A stretch of 64,000 nucleotides of DNA from positions 8,703-72,702 of the forward strand of contig CAZSRX010000020.1 in assembly GCA_964609675.1 (NCBI GenBank), in the 5' to 3' direction. This stretch comes from CAZSRX01 sp964609675 [NCBI: uncultured Bacteroidota bacterium] (lineage in GTDB: Bacteria > CLD3 > SB21). Positions within the stretch are counted from its first letter, which is position 1; the number at the start of each line of letters is the position of its first letter. Under the pieces are notes generated by a model. The model was not told the origin of the DNA and made no database searches. It saw only the letters and a list, made by a program, of their open reading frames with translations. The translations under genes and the position numbers were made by a program. Below, in pieces: positions 8,358 to 20,708 of the stretch.

Positions 8358-8820
8358 CAGCGACGTCTTCATCCTCGACAACTTCTGCCCCAACGACCCG
8401 CGCTATGAGCAGAATAGCCTTTTTCTTCACCGCGTACAGAACACGAAGAAATGTACGACGATCTTCAATCTGCTGGAAGTGTGCAGTCTCATCGCGCCGC
8501 ACTGCGAGGAAGCAGAACTGATCGGCTTTTTCGAGAATTTTGACCGCACGTATAATATCGAAATTCTCTATCCCCTGCACTATGATTTGTCCACGGAATA
8601 TTTCATGGACCATTTCTTCGGAGCGGTTTTGCACACCACGCAGTACACCGGCAACCTGCCGGACGGACTGATGTTCACGACATTAAAACAGCGCGACGTG
8701 AAGCTTGTGGTCTCCTGGAACGCCAAGCGGTACAAAAAGTATTTTCAGGCGATTGAGAAAATGGATTATTTTCAGCCGGACGAATACCTGCGTTTCTATA
8801 AATCCTTTGAAAAAAAATAA
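8344..8820 (+). CDS. PIN-like domain protein, putative toxin RNase
   Basis: A 158-aa protein with PIN-domain hallmarks: an N-terminal strand with acidic residues (MIDSDVFILD, D5 and D7), a central FNLLEVCSL with the conserved Glu, and a C-terminal PDGLMFTTLKQR then LVVSWNAKRY, as in VapC-like ribonucleases where this strand reads TwNxkhF. I chose the ATG at 8344, eight bases after a GGAGG, over an upstream in-frame start that lies deep inside the antitoxin gene. With the preceding gene it forms a VapBC-like module between two metabolic genes. It is long for a VapC (about 130-140 aa) and the acidic set is not fully certain. Confidence 0.62.
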   Translation: MIMIDSDVFILDNFCPNDPRYEQNSLFLHRVQNTKKCTTIFNLLEVCSLIAPHCEEAELIGFFENFDRTYNIEILYPLHYDLSTEYFMDHFFGAVLHTTQYTGNLPDGLMFTTLKQRDVKLVVSWNAKRYKKYFQAIEKMDYFQPDEYLRFYKSFEKK

Positions 8821-8847
8821 CATCAACCTGAAATGTATGAGGTCTGA

Positions 8848-9888
8848 ATGAAACAAATAGTCGAATGCGTTCCCAATTTCAGCGAAGGACGCGATGCCAG
8901 TATCATCAAAGCCATCGCCGACGCCATTGAACGCGTCAACGGAGCGAAATTGCTTAACGTCGAACCGGATAAGGATTACAACCGCGTTGTCGTTACGCTG
9001 GCCGGTGAGCCCGAACCCGTTCTGGAAGGCGCCTTTCAGGCGATGAAGACCGCCTCGGAACTGATTGACATGCGCAAGCATCACGGCGAACATCCCCGCA
9101 TGGGCGCTACCGATGTGGTGCCGTTTGTCCCGATCAGCCACATTACAATGGACGAATGCGTTCGGTTGGCCGAACGTTTCGGTGAGCGCGCCGGTCGGGA
9201 ACTCGGCATTCCGATATACCTGTATGCCAACGCCGCCCGCAAGCCGGTGCGTTCCAAACTGCCGAACATCCGCAAAGGCGAATACGAGGGTCTCGTCGAA
9301 AAGTTGAAGGATCCCGAATGGAAACCCGACTTCGGCCCGGATGTATTCAACGACACCGTCGCCAAATGCGGCGCCACAGCCACCGGCGCGCGGTTTTTCC
9401 TGATTGCTTATAATATTAACCTGGCCACCAACAACGTTGATATTGCCGATGAAATCGCCTTCCGCATCCGCGAGAGCGGCCGCCCGAAAAAAGACGAAAA
9501 CGGCAATACCATGAAAGACGCCCAGGGCAAGGTCATCCGCATCCCCGGTTCGCTCAAGGAAACGCAGGCCAAAGGGATACTCATGGAAGCGCAGAACATC
9601 ACGCAGGTTTCCATGAATCTCCTGAATTACCTGGTCACTTCCATGCATATGGCTTACGAAGCCTGCAAGAAAGAAGCGGCCTCGCTCGGCACAACGGTCA
9701 CCGGCAGCGAAGTCGTCGGCCTGCTGCCAAAGGACTGCCTGTTGATGTCCGGAAAATTTTACGCGGAAAAACTAGGCAAGAACCTGACCGACGAGTCCGA
9801 CCTGATTCAGTGCGCCATTGACAGCATGGGTTTGAGCCAACTGGCCCCGTTCGACCCGAAGAAAAAAATCATCGACTATATGATTTAA
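8848..9888 (+). CDS. ftcD: Glutamate formimidoyltransferase
   Basis: Transfers the formimino group from formiminoglutamate to tetrahydrofolate in histidine degradation (or the reverse, feeding one-carbon folate). The 346-aa protein covers the formiminotransferase N- and C-subdomains and lacks the cyclodeaminase domain of the vertebrate enzyme. Diagnostic segments are VPNFSEGRD, NVEPDKDYNRVVVT and HHGEHPRMGATDVVPF, where H82 corresponds to the catalytic His of the mammalian enzyme. GAGG precedes the ATG. The gene ends at a strong terminator. No hut genes are nearby, so its role may be in one-carbon metabolism. Confidence 0.95.
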   Translation: MKQIVECVPNFSEGRDASIIKAIADAIERVNGAKLLNVEPDKDYNRVVVTLAGEPEPVLEGAFQAMKTASELIDMRKHHGEHPRMGATDVVPFVPISHITMDECVRLAERFGERAGRELGIPIYLYANAARKPVRSKLPNIRKGEYEGLVEKLKDPEWKPDFGPDVFNDTVAKCGATATGARFFLIAYNINLATNNVDIADEIAFRIRESGRPKKDENGNTMKDAQGKVIRIPGSLKETQAKGILMEAQNITQVSMNLLNYLVTSMHMAYEACKKEAASLGTTVTGSEVVGLLPKDCLLMSGKFYAEKLGKNLTDESDLIQCAIDSMGLSQLAPFDPKKKIIDYMI

Positions 9889-9910
9889 ACCCAATCGGTC
9901 TTACTCCTTC

Positions 9911-9952
9911 AGGCTGTCTGGTTGTATTTCTAGATCGGACAGCCTTTTTTTT
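9911..9952 (+). terminator. Rho-independent terminator after ftcD
   Basis: Stem AGGCTGTC (9911-9918) with GACAGCCT (9938-9945), extended by a few weaker pairs, followed by an unbroken T tract to 9952. It lies 22 bp after the ftcD stop. Confidence 0.88.
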
Positions 9953-9967
9953 AACCGTCAAAAAAAT

Positions 9968-10942
9968 ATGACCCCTACAATGCCCATTCCCGAAAATTCC
10001 CCTATCTGGCGCCGGGCTCTGCAGAAAACACTTGACGTTTCCTGGCTGATCATGAAAATCTACATTCCGCTTTCCATACTGACAACACTCCTCAAGCAGT
10101 GGGGTGTGCTGGATTTTATCGCGCCGTATTTCTATCCATTAATGCAGTATTTCGGACTGCCGGGCGAGGCCTCGGTGGCGTTTATCGCGGCATTCAGCAA
10201 TACGGTATTTGCTGCGCTGGCCACGATGTCGGCCCTGGATCTTACCGCAAGACAGGTTACGATACTGGCCGTCATTTTCGGCATCAGCCACAACCTGATC
10301 GTCGAAACCGGGGTACTCATCCAAACCGGACTAGCGACCTGGCGCATTGCATTATTTCGCATCGCGCTGGGATGTTTCATGGGCCTTTTAATGCATCAGG
10401 CGCTTCCGGAGAGCGTCCCGGCAACATTTACACCTGTTGTCCGGGAAGCCGGCGCGTTTTCATGGCCGGTTTATCTGCAAGGACTCGGAATAAGCGCTCT
10501 GCAAATACTGTTGGTCATCGCCGTTATCATGACCTTATACGAATTGATGCGCGACTGGCCTTGGGCGGCCCGCCTGAGCCGGACATTCGCTTTTATCCCG
10601 AAATGGCTGGGGTATTCACAAAACGCCATCGTGGCCTGGCTGGTGGGTTTTTTCATCGGCATTACTTACGGCGCCGGCATTTTGCTCCAGTTATCGCGTG
10701 AAAACATCATGTCGCACAAGGACGCCGCGCTGATTACGGTGTTCCTCTGTGTGGCCCATGCTATCGTTGAGGACACCATATTCTTCGCGTTCGCCGGCGG
10801 AAATTTCTGGTGGATAATTATTACCCGCACCCTGCTCGCGGTTACGATCGTCAAAATCATGTCCATAAATAATTGGTATCTGAAATTTCTATGGATCGGG
10901 CTGCCTAAAAAAACGATGGAACGCTCAGCCGAACTATTGTAG
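9968..10942 (+). CDS. Nucleoside-recognition (Gate) domain membrane protein
   Basis: A 324-aa integral membrane protein with about eight hydrophobic segments and two Gate-like halves, as in spore maturation protein A/B and nucleoside-recognition proteins. The half-sites read VAFIAAFSNTVFAALATM and GISHNLIVETGVLIQTG, then FFIGITYGAGILL and FLCVAHAIVEDTIFF, with paired polar residues (N, H, E) inside membrane segments. Transport of a small solute is likely but the substrate is unknown. The start could be the ATG at 9968 or the one at 9980. It follows the ftcD terminator and converges on the thiamine-binding protein gene. Confidence 0.82.
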   Translation: MTPTMPIPENSPIWRRALQKTLDVSWLIMKIYIPLSILTTLLKQWGVLDFIAPYFYPLMQYFGLPGEASVAFIAAFSNTVFAALATMSALDLTARQVTILAVIFGISHNLIVETGVLIQTGLATWRIALFRIALGCFMGLLMHQALPESVPATFTPVVREAGAFSWPVYLQGLGISALQILLVIAVIMTLYELMRDWPWAARLSRTFAFIPKWLGYSQNAIVAWLVGFFIGITYGAGILLQLSRENIMSHKDAALITVFLCVAHAIVEDTIFFAFAGGNFWWIIITRTLLAVTIVKIMSINNWYLKFLWIGLPKKTMERSAELL

Positions 10943-10960
10943 ATTTCGCTGGAGAAATTA

Positions 10961-11281
10961 TTACGTTCCGGTACGCACCGGGCGTCCGATTTTTCTCTCA
11001 ACGGATTCGATTTTCTTTTTCATCCTGCCGCTCTGGCCTTGACGGATATCCATTTTGACGCTTACATACACGCGTTCGCAGTCTTTTTCGATACATTCAT
11101 ACGATTGCCGAATCACGTCAAGCGCTTCGTTTAACGTTTCGGTTTCAAAAACCGTACCCATCGGCGTCAACTGGTAGGCCACACCGCTTCGGTCAATGCC
11201 GTCCAGGATGCGGCTCACATAGGCGCTGACGCTGCTGCCCTTATCGGTTGGAAACATGCTGAATTCGGTTAACACGGACAT
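10961..11281 (-). CDS. MTH1187-family thiamine-binding protein
   Basis: A 106-aa single-domain protein of the MTH1187/YkoF-like ferredoxin-fold family (DUF77), thought to bind thiamine or its pyrimidine moiety. Features are the opening VLTEFSMFPTDKGSSVSAYVSRILDGI, the strand GVAYQLTPMGTVFE and the helix VYVSVKMDIRQG, with a basic C-terminus. Length is typical. GAGGTGAT precedes the ATG. It is probably transcribed alone, about 105 bp after the start of the MBL hydrolase gene is passed in the other direction of reading, with no thiamine genes adjacent. Confidence 0.88.
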   Translation of the reverse strand: MSVLTEFSMFPTDKGSSVSAYVSRILDGIDRSGVAYQLTPMGTVFETETLNEALDVIRQSYECIEKDCERVYVSVKMDIRQGQSGRMKKKIESVERKIGRPVRTGT

Positions 11282-11386
11282 ACATCACCTCATTTATATT
11301 GATTGTTGTTCATAGCCATTATACCGAATGCTTTATGGATGGATTAAATCAACGGATGTTAAAGTCGCCAGGCGGCTCATCGGTAT

Positions 11387-12013
11387 CTATTTTACAAACG
11401 GATTATTTTTCTTTTCATAACCGATAGTCGTGACCGGTCCGTGTCCGGGATAAACCGTTGTATCTTCAGGCAGGATGAACAATTTTTGTTTAATGGATTT
11501 CTGAATGGTTACATAATCGCCGCCGGGTAAGTCGGTACGGCCGACAGACTCGCGGAAAAGGGTGTCGCCGCTGAATAAAACCTTTTCGGAGGGGATATAA
11601 AACGCGCAACCGCCGCGCGTATGACCGGGTACATGCAGAACCTTAATTTCTATTTGCTCCAGCGTGAAAGGCATGTTATCTTCCAGATAGCGATCCGTCA
11701 GCGGAATCTGCTGTAACGGATAGGCAAACAGCGCCGCGTAATTGACAGCCTGCTGAACCAGCGCCTCGTCTTCGGCATGGATGTAAAACGGAATCCGATA
11801 GGCCTCCTGCAATTCCCGGGCCGCCGCAAGATGGTCAATATGACCGTGTGTGTTCATAATCCACCGAGGTTTAAAACCGCCGGATTCGATTACGCGGATC
11901 AGTTTTTGAGCATCCCCTCCCGGATCGATTATTACCGTCGAGCCGGTTTGCTCATCGGTTACAAAATAGCTGTTTTCCTGAAACGGTCCGACGGTTTCCA
12001 TGTGGATTTTCAT
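11387..12013 (-). CDS. MBL-fold metallohydrolase (glyoxalase II-like)
   Basis: A 208-aa metallo-beta-lactamase-fold hydrolase of the short YcbL/GloB2-like group. The binuclear metal site is visible: THGHIDHLA (HxHxDH), VPGHTRGG, FSGDTLF and the final YPGHGPVTTI. The opening MKIHMETVGPFQENSYFV is typical of this group. It may hydrolyse hydroxyacyl-thioesters such as S-lactoylglutathione analogues; the substrate is uncertain. Its ATG overlaps the RND pump stop by four bases (ATGA), so it is the last gene of that transcription unit. Confidence 0.9.
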   Translation of the reverse strand: MKIHMETVGPFQENSYFVTDEQTGSTVIIDPGGDAQKLIRVIESGGFKPRWIMNTHGHIDHLAAARELQEAYRIPFYIHAEDEALVQQAVNYAALFAYPLQQIPLTDRYLEDNMPFTLEQIEIKVLHVPGHTRGGCAFYIPSEKVLFSGDTLFRESVGRTDLPGGDYVTIQKSIKQKLFILPEDTTVYPGHGPVTTIGYEKKNNPFVK

Positions 12014-15000
12014 TCAGTCTCCGCAACAGGTTTATAGGTTTTTTTAGTGATGAACGTATACAGCGCCGGAATGACAAATAAGGTCAAAACCAGCGAAAAA
12101 AGCAATCCGCCGATAACAACCATGCCCATGGATACGCGGCTGGTAGAACCCGCGCCCAGCGCCAGGGCAATCGGTAAAGCGCCAAGCATCGTGGAGAGGC
12201 TGGTCATCACAATGGGGCGAAAGCGCTGGGTAGCCGCATCAATAACAGCGGCAACTTTGGACTGTCCGCGACCGCGCTTCTGGTTAGCAAACTCTACGAT
12301 CAGGATGCCGTTCTTCGTCACAATGCCAATCAGAAGAATCATACCGATCTGACTGAATATATTGAGCGTCTGGCCAAAGAGCCATAAAGTCAATACCGCG
12401 CCGGCGATCGCCAGCGGTACGGTAAGCATAATGACAAACGGATCGCGGTAACTTTCAAACTGCGCGGCGAGTATGAGATAAATGAGAATCAGGGCAAGCA
12501 GAAAGGCAAAGACCAATGTGTTGGAACTTTCTGCAAACTCCTTGGATACGCCCGCAAGACTGGTCGAGAAGGATTCATCAAGTTCTTTCTCAGCGATTTT
12601 TCTCATCTCATGGATCCCGTCGCCAAGCGTATATCCCTTTGCCGGATTCGCGGATACCGTAGCCGCTACAAACCGGTTATATCGAAATAGCTGCGGCGGA
12701 TTGGTGCGGTATGAAATATTTACCAGATTATCTAATTGTATGAGTTCGCCTTTATTGTTGCGCACGTACGCCGATTTAAGGTCAAGCGGTTCATCGCGAT
12801 AGCTGCGTTCCGCCTGTCCGATAACCTGATATTGTTTACTATTGCGAATGAAATAGCCCATCCGCTGGCCGCTAAAGTATAATTGCAGCGTTTCGGCGAT
12901 GTCTCTTACGGTGACACCCAGAGAGCGGGCCCGGTCGCGGTCTATCGAAATGGTCATCTCCGGTTTGTTAAAGCGCAGATTCAGGTCCGCCACCTGAAAT
13001 ACCGGATTGCTCTGCACGGCGGCCATGAACCGAGGCAGAACGGCTTTTAAGGTGTCCATCGCCGGCGCCTGAATGACAAATTGTACCGGCAGGCCGGCCA
13101 TTCGCCCTCCACCGATGGTCTGTTCCTGCGTAATAAACGAACGCGCAAACGTATAGGGTCGTATCTTGCGGCTCAAATAATCCGCAATTTCCTGCTGGCT
13201 GCGCGTACGCTGTGACGGATCGGTCAGCATTATGCGGATAAATCCCGTATTGGTCGATGACGCGGAACCAAACCCCGGCGACGTAAACGCCATGATATTG
13301 TCTTTTTCAGGCAGGGAATCGGCCATTGCCGCAAGCTGATTAACATATTCATCCATCAACTCAAACGAAGTGCCTTCCGGAGCCGTGGCGGATATCACAA
13401 GCCGGCTTTTATCCTGCAGCGGCGCCAATTCGGCCGGGATGAATCTCCATAAATATACGACCATTCCTACCGAGAAAGCCATCACCACGAACGAGAGCCA
13501 TCGGCGTTTCATGAAGCGCACCAGAAGACGGTTGTACCCGCGGATGATATCGTTCAGAAATTTTTCGGTTCCTGTAAAAAATTTCGTGGTGTGTCGTATG
13601 TGCGACAGCCAGTGCGCGCTCATCATCGGCGTCAGGGTCAGAGAAACAAACGCCGAAATGATGATCGAACCAGCCATCACAATGCCGAACTCGCGGAACA
13701 ATTGTCCCGTGAGCCCCTGAAGAAATATGATCGGCAGAAAGACCGCCGCCAGTGTTATTGTCGTAGAGAGAATCGCAAAGAATATTTCCCTGGAACCTTT
13801 ATGGCCGGCTTCAACGGGATCCATGCCTTTTTCGATTTTGCTGTAAATATTCTCCAGCACCACGATCGCATCGTCCACCACCAAGCCGGTTGCAAGCACG
13901 ATTCCCAGCAGGGTAAGAATGTTGATGGAAAATCCGGCGATGTACATGATAAAAAACGAACCAATCAGGGAGATCGGGATGGCGAATACGGGAATCAGCG
14001 TGGTTTTCCAGTGACGCAGGAATACGAATATCACGAGCACCACCAGGCCAAAGGCGATAAATATGGTTTCCTCCACTTCGGAAATCGCCATCCGGATTGG
14101 ACGGGTGGTATCGAGCGCGATGGACAAATTGATGCCCGCCGGAAGCTCTTTCTGAATCTGTTCGATGCGTTTATAAGCCTGGTCCACAATATCGATATGA
14201 TTCGCGCCGGGTTGGGGCGTCAGGGCCACGCCGACAATCGGGAAAAGATTATTCCCCTTAAGAATGGTACGTTCGTTCTCAGGCACCAGTACGGCGCGCC
14301 CGACATCTTTGAACTTGACGATTACGCCGTTGCGTTCCCGGATGATCATTTCGTCAAATTCCTCCGGCGTGCTGATGCGGCCAAAGGTGCGAATCGACAG
14401 TTCCGTCCGATAACCCTCGATGCGGCCGGTGGGCAATTCAATGTTTTCCTGATTCAGCGCGGTTCGAATGTCCGAAGGCGTCAGCCCGTAGCCGGCCAGT
14501 TTGATAGGATCAATCAGCAGTTTGATGGCGTATTTTTTTTCTCCCCAGATGCGGATTTCGCTGACGCCGGGAATGGTCTGCAGTCTTTCTTTAAACACAT
14601 TATTGGCCAGGTCTGAGAGTTCCAGTAGCGAGTACGTTTCACTCTGAACAATAAGTGAAAATATCGGACTGGCATCCGCGTCGGATTTAACCACTACGGG
14701 CGGATCCACGTCCGGCGGCAGACTGCGTATTGCGCGTGAAACCCGGTCGCGGACGTCGTTGGCAGCCCCTTCCATATCGGTACCGATTTCGAATTCCACC
14801 GTAATCGTGCTCGCGCCATCGCGGCTGGTGGACGACAACGTGCGGATACCCGCGATGCCGTTGATGCTGGCTTCAAGCGGCTCCGTGATCTGCGACTCGA
14901 TAACCTCCGCGTTCGCGCCCACATAAGACGTCGATACGGTAATCACCGGCGGATCCACACTGGGATATTCACGGACCCCAAGGAATGTAAAACCAATGAC

Positions 15001-15075
15001 GCCAAACAACACAATCAGGATAGAAACGACAGACGCAAAGACCGGCCGGTTAATAAATGTTGATGAAAAATTCAT
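12010..15075 (-). CDS. RND-family efflux transporter permease (HAE1/AcrB-like)
   Basis: A 1021-aa inner-membrane RND pump with the expected twofold repeat: TM1 (SVLIVLFGVIGF), a large periplasmic porter domain, TM2-6, a cytoplasmic loop, TM7, a second periplasmic domain and TM8-12. The proton-relay Asp pair is in GLVVDDAIVVLENI in TM4. The porter sequences and length match the hydrophobe/amphiphile efflux family rather than heavy-metal exporters. The ATG at 15075 is preferred to a TTG two codons upstream. It lies 21 bp after the adaptor gene and overlaps the MBL gene. No TolC-like outer-membrane factor is encoded nearby. Confidence 0.95.
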   Translation of the reverse strand: MNFSSTFINRPVFASVVSILIVLFGVIGFTFLGVREYPSVDPPVITVSTSYVGANAEVIESQITEPLEASINGIAGIRTLSSTSRDGASTITVEFEIGTDMEGAANDVRDRVSRAIRSLPPDVDPPVVVKSDADASPIFSLIVQSETYSLLELSDLANNVFKERLQTIPGVSEIRIWGEKKYAIKLLIDPIKLAGYGLTPSDIRTALNQENIELPTGRIEGYRTELSIRTFGRISTPEEFDEMIIRERNGVIVKFKDVGRAVLVPENERTILKGNNLFPIVGVALTPQPGANHIDIVDQAYKRIEQIQKELPAGINLSIALDTTRPIRMAISEVEETIFIAFGLVVLVIFVFLRHWKTTLIPVFAIPISLIGSFFIMYIAGFSINILTLLGIVLATGLVVDDAIVVLENIYSKIEKGMDPVEAGHKGSREIFFAILSTTITLAAVFLPIIFLQGLTGQLFREFGIVMAGSIIISAFVSLTLTPMMSAHWLSHIRHTTKFFTGTEKFLNDIIRGYNRLLVRFMKRRWLSFVVMAFSVGMVVYLWRFIPAELAPLQDKSRLVISATAPEGTSFELMDEYVNQLAAMADSLPEKDNIMAFTSPGFGSASSTNTGFIRIMLTDPSQRTRSQQEIADYLSRKIRPYTFARSFITQEQTIGGGRMAGLPVQFVIQAPAMDTLKAVLPRFMAAVQSNPVFQVADLNLRFNKPEMTISIDRDRARSLGVTVRDIAETLQLYFSGQRMGYFIRNSKQYQVIGQAERSYRDEPLDLKSAYVRNNKGELIQLDNLVNISYRTNPPQLFRYNRFVAATVSANPAKGYTLGDGIHEMRKIAEKELDESFSTSLAGVSKEFAESSNTLVFAFLLALILIYLILAAQFESYRDPFVIMLTVPLAIAGAVLTLWLFGQTLNIFSQIGMILLIGIVTKNGILIVEFANQKRGRGQSKVAAVIDAATQRFRPIVMTSLSTMLGALPIALALGAGSTSRVSMGMVVIGGLLFSLVLTLFVIPALYTFITKKTYKPVAETE

Positions 15076-15096
15076 AATCAATACCCGGATAGAGCG

Positions 15097-16167
15097 CTAG
15101 GGAATCTTAACCGTACGGATTTGCACCGCACTGCCCTCGCGGATCTGCATCAATCCTGTCGTGATAATCGTATCGCCCGCCGAAACGCCCTGCGTAATCT
15201 GGACGCTCTGGGGCAACCGGATGCCGGTTTTTACCGGTACCGGCCGGGCCATACCGTTGTGGTAGGTAAATATTTTTGTGGTATTAAGGTCCGGCACGAG
15301 GGTTTCGGAGGGCACCACCAGGGCATCCTTGATTTCTTCCAGCGTCAGTTCTATTTTGGCGAACGAGCCGGGAACCAGTACAAAGTCTGGATTTGCGCTT
15401 CGAGCGCGCGCTTTGATCGTGCGGGTTACCGGATCAATATGTGATTCCACCGCATAAACGCTGCCTTTAAAAAACCGATCGGAACCCACGATAGAATATT
15501 TAATATCGGCTCCGTTCTTTACAAAACGGCTGTACTGTTCGGGTACGGCAAACTCCACTTTAACGGGATCCAACTCCTGAAGGGTCGCAATTAAAAGGTT
15601 CGGCGTAACGTAACCGCCTTCACTGACGTAACGCAAACCGATTTTTCCGCTGAACGGGGCATATATTTCCGTCTTTGCAATCTGGGCTTTAAGAAGTTCT
15701 TTCTCCGCTTCGGCCGTCCGGAGCTTGTTCAGCGCATTGTCGTATTCCTCCTGACTCAGCAATTGTTTGTCGTAAAGCGCTTTCTTACGTTTTTCTTCTT
15801 CCCGGTACAACTGTTCCTGGGATTCGGCTTTTTTTAATTGCGCCTGCAGATCCTGGTCATTGATCTTAACCAGCAGGTCCCCTTTCCGCACCCAACTCCC
15901 TTCCGAAAACCGTATCGCGGTTATGCGGCCGCTCATTTCGCTGCGCAGTTCGACTTCTTCATTAGCCATCAAAGTGCCGGTGACGTAAATAATATTACTC
16001 AGGGGTTGCAGCCGCAGCACGATGACATCGACCGGCAAGGCCGGCATGCCGCCGCCGCGCGGGGCATCTTTCCCGGAATTTTGCCCGCCGTCGGACGAAC
16101 ATCCGGAAACAAGGATTAATCCAATAAGAAATGACGTCAGACCGTTTCTGAAAACTATCGTATTCAT
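15097..16167 (-). CDS. RND efflux periplasmic adaptor (membrane fusion protein), lipoprotein
   Basis: A 356-aa adaptor linking the RND pump to an outer-membrane channel. The N-terminus is a lipoprotein signal with lipobox LVSGC, then a Gly/Pro linker, a lipoyl half-motif (EVELRSEMSGRITAI), an alpha-hairpin rich in Lys/Glu (about residues 120-165), the second lipoyl half (IYAPFSGKIGLRYVSEGG), beta-barrel and membrane-proximal domains. Partner of the pump encoded 21 bp downstream. It follows the alpha/beta hydrolase gene by four bases. Confidence 0.94.
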   Translation of the reverse strand: MNTIVFRNGLTSFLIGLILVSGCSSDGGQNSGKDAPRGGGMPALPVDVIVLRLQPLSNIIYVTGTLMANEEVELRSEMSGRITAIRFSEGSWVRKGDLLVKINDQDLQAQLKKAESQEQLYREEEKRKKALYDKQLLSQEEYDNALNKLRTAEAEKELLKAQIAKTEIYAPFSGKIGLRYVSEGGYVTPNLLIATLQELDPVKVEFAVPEQYSRFVKNGADIKYSIVGSDRFFKGSVYAVESHIDPVTRTIKARARSANPDFVLVPGSFAKIELTLEEIKDALVVPSETLVPDLNTTKIFTYHNGMARPVPVKTGIRLPQSVQITQGVSAGDTIITTGLMQIREGSAVQIRTVKIP

Positions 16168-16171
16168 GGTA

Positions 16172-17011
16172 TTACAATCCGTTCTTCAGCCAGTGGTAGG
16201 TGAGTTTGCAGGCCGCCTTTAATGCCGGTGTCGGACCTTCAAATGGATGGGCGGTGTTATAAGCGTGATCAGCGGCATCAATAATTTCCAGCTTAGTGGC
16301 GGGCGTCTTTCTTGCGTTATAGATTTCGTGGGCTTCGCGGGGCGGCACGGTTACATCCTCGGCTCCGTGCAGGATGAGGTGCGGAATTTTAAGTCTGGAG
16401 ACGGCTTTGGGTATGTTTAGCTTCACGGCATTTTTCGATAAATCTTCAAAAAAACCATAATGAAGTTTGAGCGCGGGACCTCCCAAAGGATTCGCTACCG
16501 ATAAAAAACCGTTGCGCTGCCATTGGGGCGCAGCGTCCCTGAATGCGGGCCGTTCCAGCGCCGACATCGCCGACCAGGTGACCAGAGTCCGCACACGTTT
16601 GTCATCGACGGCATGAAGAATCGCCATCGAACCGCCCCGGTCATATCCAAAAAGTCCCAACCGCTCGATGTAAGGGTTTTTACCGCAAAGATGACCGTGC
16701 TCCAGCGCGTCGATCACGGTCTGCAAATCCTTCAGCTCGCGGGTACAGGTGTTATGCGTAAATTTTTCCGGATCGGAAAAACCATTTATATCTTCACCGA
16801 TGCCGGACCCCGAAAAATTAAACTGAACGGCAATATAGTTTCGCTGGCAAAGCATTTCCGCCAGATACGGCATAAAACCCCAGTCTTTATGGGTCAGGTA
16901 ACCGTGACACATGATAACAACCGGATAGCGTTTGTTGGCATCCGGCATCCATACGTTTCCGCGCAGAGGATCACGCCGGTCGTTGAAAATTTTAAAAGGA
17001 ATTTGAATCAT
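16172..17011 (-). CDS. Alpha/beta hydrolase (dienelactone hydrolase/acyl-peptidase-like)
   Basis: A 279-aa alpha/beta hydrolase. It has the N-terminal strand VVIMCHGYLTHKD with the oxyanion HG, a nucleophile-elbow segment at LGLFGYDRGGSMAIL, the acid-loop LILHGAEDVTVPP and the C-terminal His in DAADHAYN. The elbow reads GYDRGG where most members have GxSxGG, so the nucleophile position carries Asp rather than Ser, as in haloalkane-dehalogenase and epoxide-hydrolase relatives, although overall it resembles the esterase/peptidase group. Substrate is unknown. It sits between def and the RND adaptor gene in a tight unit. Confidence 0.82.
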   Translation of the reverse strand: MIQIPFKIFNDRRDPLRGNVWMPDANKRYPVVIMCHGYLTHKDWGFMPYLAEMLCQRNYIAVQFNFSGSGIGEDINGFSDPEKFTHNTCTRELKDLQTVIDALEHGHLCGKNPYIERLGLFGYDRGGSMAILHAVDDKRVRTLVTWSAMSALERPAFRDAAPQWQRNGFLSVANPLGGPALKLHYGFFEDLSKNAVKLNIPKAVSRLKIPHLILHGAEDVTVPPREAHEIYNARKTPATKLEIIDAADHAYNTAHPFEGPTPALKAACKLTYHWLKNGL

Positions 17012-17029
17012 GAATGGATACAGACGCCA

Positions 17030-17578
17030 TCAAACCAAAACCGATGCGGTTTGGGTGGTTTTCTTTTTGGACCGGTTCTTTTCTTCCAGTTTTTCCAGTA
17101 CGGTTCGATTGGTCTCGAGAATCTCCGGCGCCAGATAATCGACAAATAAGATGCCTTTTAAGTGATCGTATTCGTGCTGAATAACGCGCGCCAGAATCCC
17201 CTCGGCAATCCCTTCGATGGTTTGGCCTTCCAGATCGGTATAACGGAGACGGATTTTCGAGGGCCGTTTCACTTCCTCGGAAACGCCCGGCAGGCTGAGA
17301 CAGCCTTCTTTATAAACTGATTCTCCGTAGGTCTCCAGGATTTTAGGATTAATAAAAACCATCGGCTCGGCATTTTTCTCGATTGGTGAAATATCCACCA
17401 CAAACAGGTTCAGCGATTTGCCGACCTGTGGCGCAGCCAGGCCTATGCCGTCTTCTTTATGCATGGTGACTATCATGTCTTCAGCAAGCTTGCGGATAAA
17501 ACCGTCGATTTTTTTAACCGGTTTTCCCTTCTCACGAAGCGATGGATGTCCGTATGTTACTACTTTCAGTTTTGCCAT
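17030..17578 (-). CDS. def: Peptide deformylase
   Basis: Removes the formyl group from nascent-chain methionine. All three family motifs are present: GIGLAAPQVG, EGCLSLPG (metal-binding Cys) and QHEYDHLKG (metal-binding His pair with catalytic Glu). 182 aa from the ATG at 17578, with a C-terminal Lys-rich extension after the last motif (KNRSKKKTTQ). An in-frame ATG seven codons upstream is possible; neither start has a strong ribosome site. It is in the dxr-rseP-tgt-rhodanese-def run. Confidence 0.96.
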   Translation of the reverse strand: MAKLKVVTYGHPSLREKGKPVKKIDGFIRKLAEDMIVTMHKEDGIGLAAPQVGKSLNLFVVDISPIEKNAEPMVFINPKILETYGESVYKEGCLSLPGVSEEVKRPSKIRLRYTDLEGQTIEGIAEGILARVIQHEYDHLKGILFVDYLAPEILETNRTVLEKLEEKNRSKKKTTQTASVLV

Positions 17579-17655
17579 AAACGGTATTTTCAATTGCATA
17601 TTTACATGTATAACTATTTTATAAAAATATTATTTCAACGGCAAATCTTTTCTGT

Positions 17656-20669
<3,014 letters not shown>

Positions 20670-20708
20670 GAATGAAACCTCTTTATATGATGATGTTATA
20701 TTGATTCA

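Noticed and set aside
13591-14616. A 341-codon plus-strand frame opposite the RND pump
   Set aside because: Antisense shadow, Asp/His/Arg-rich low-information translation.
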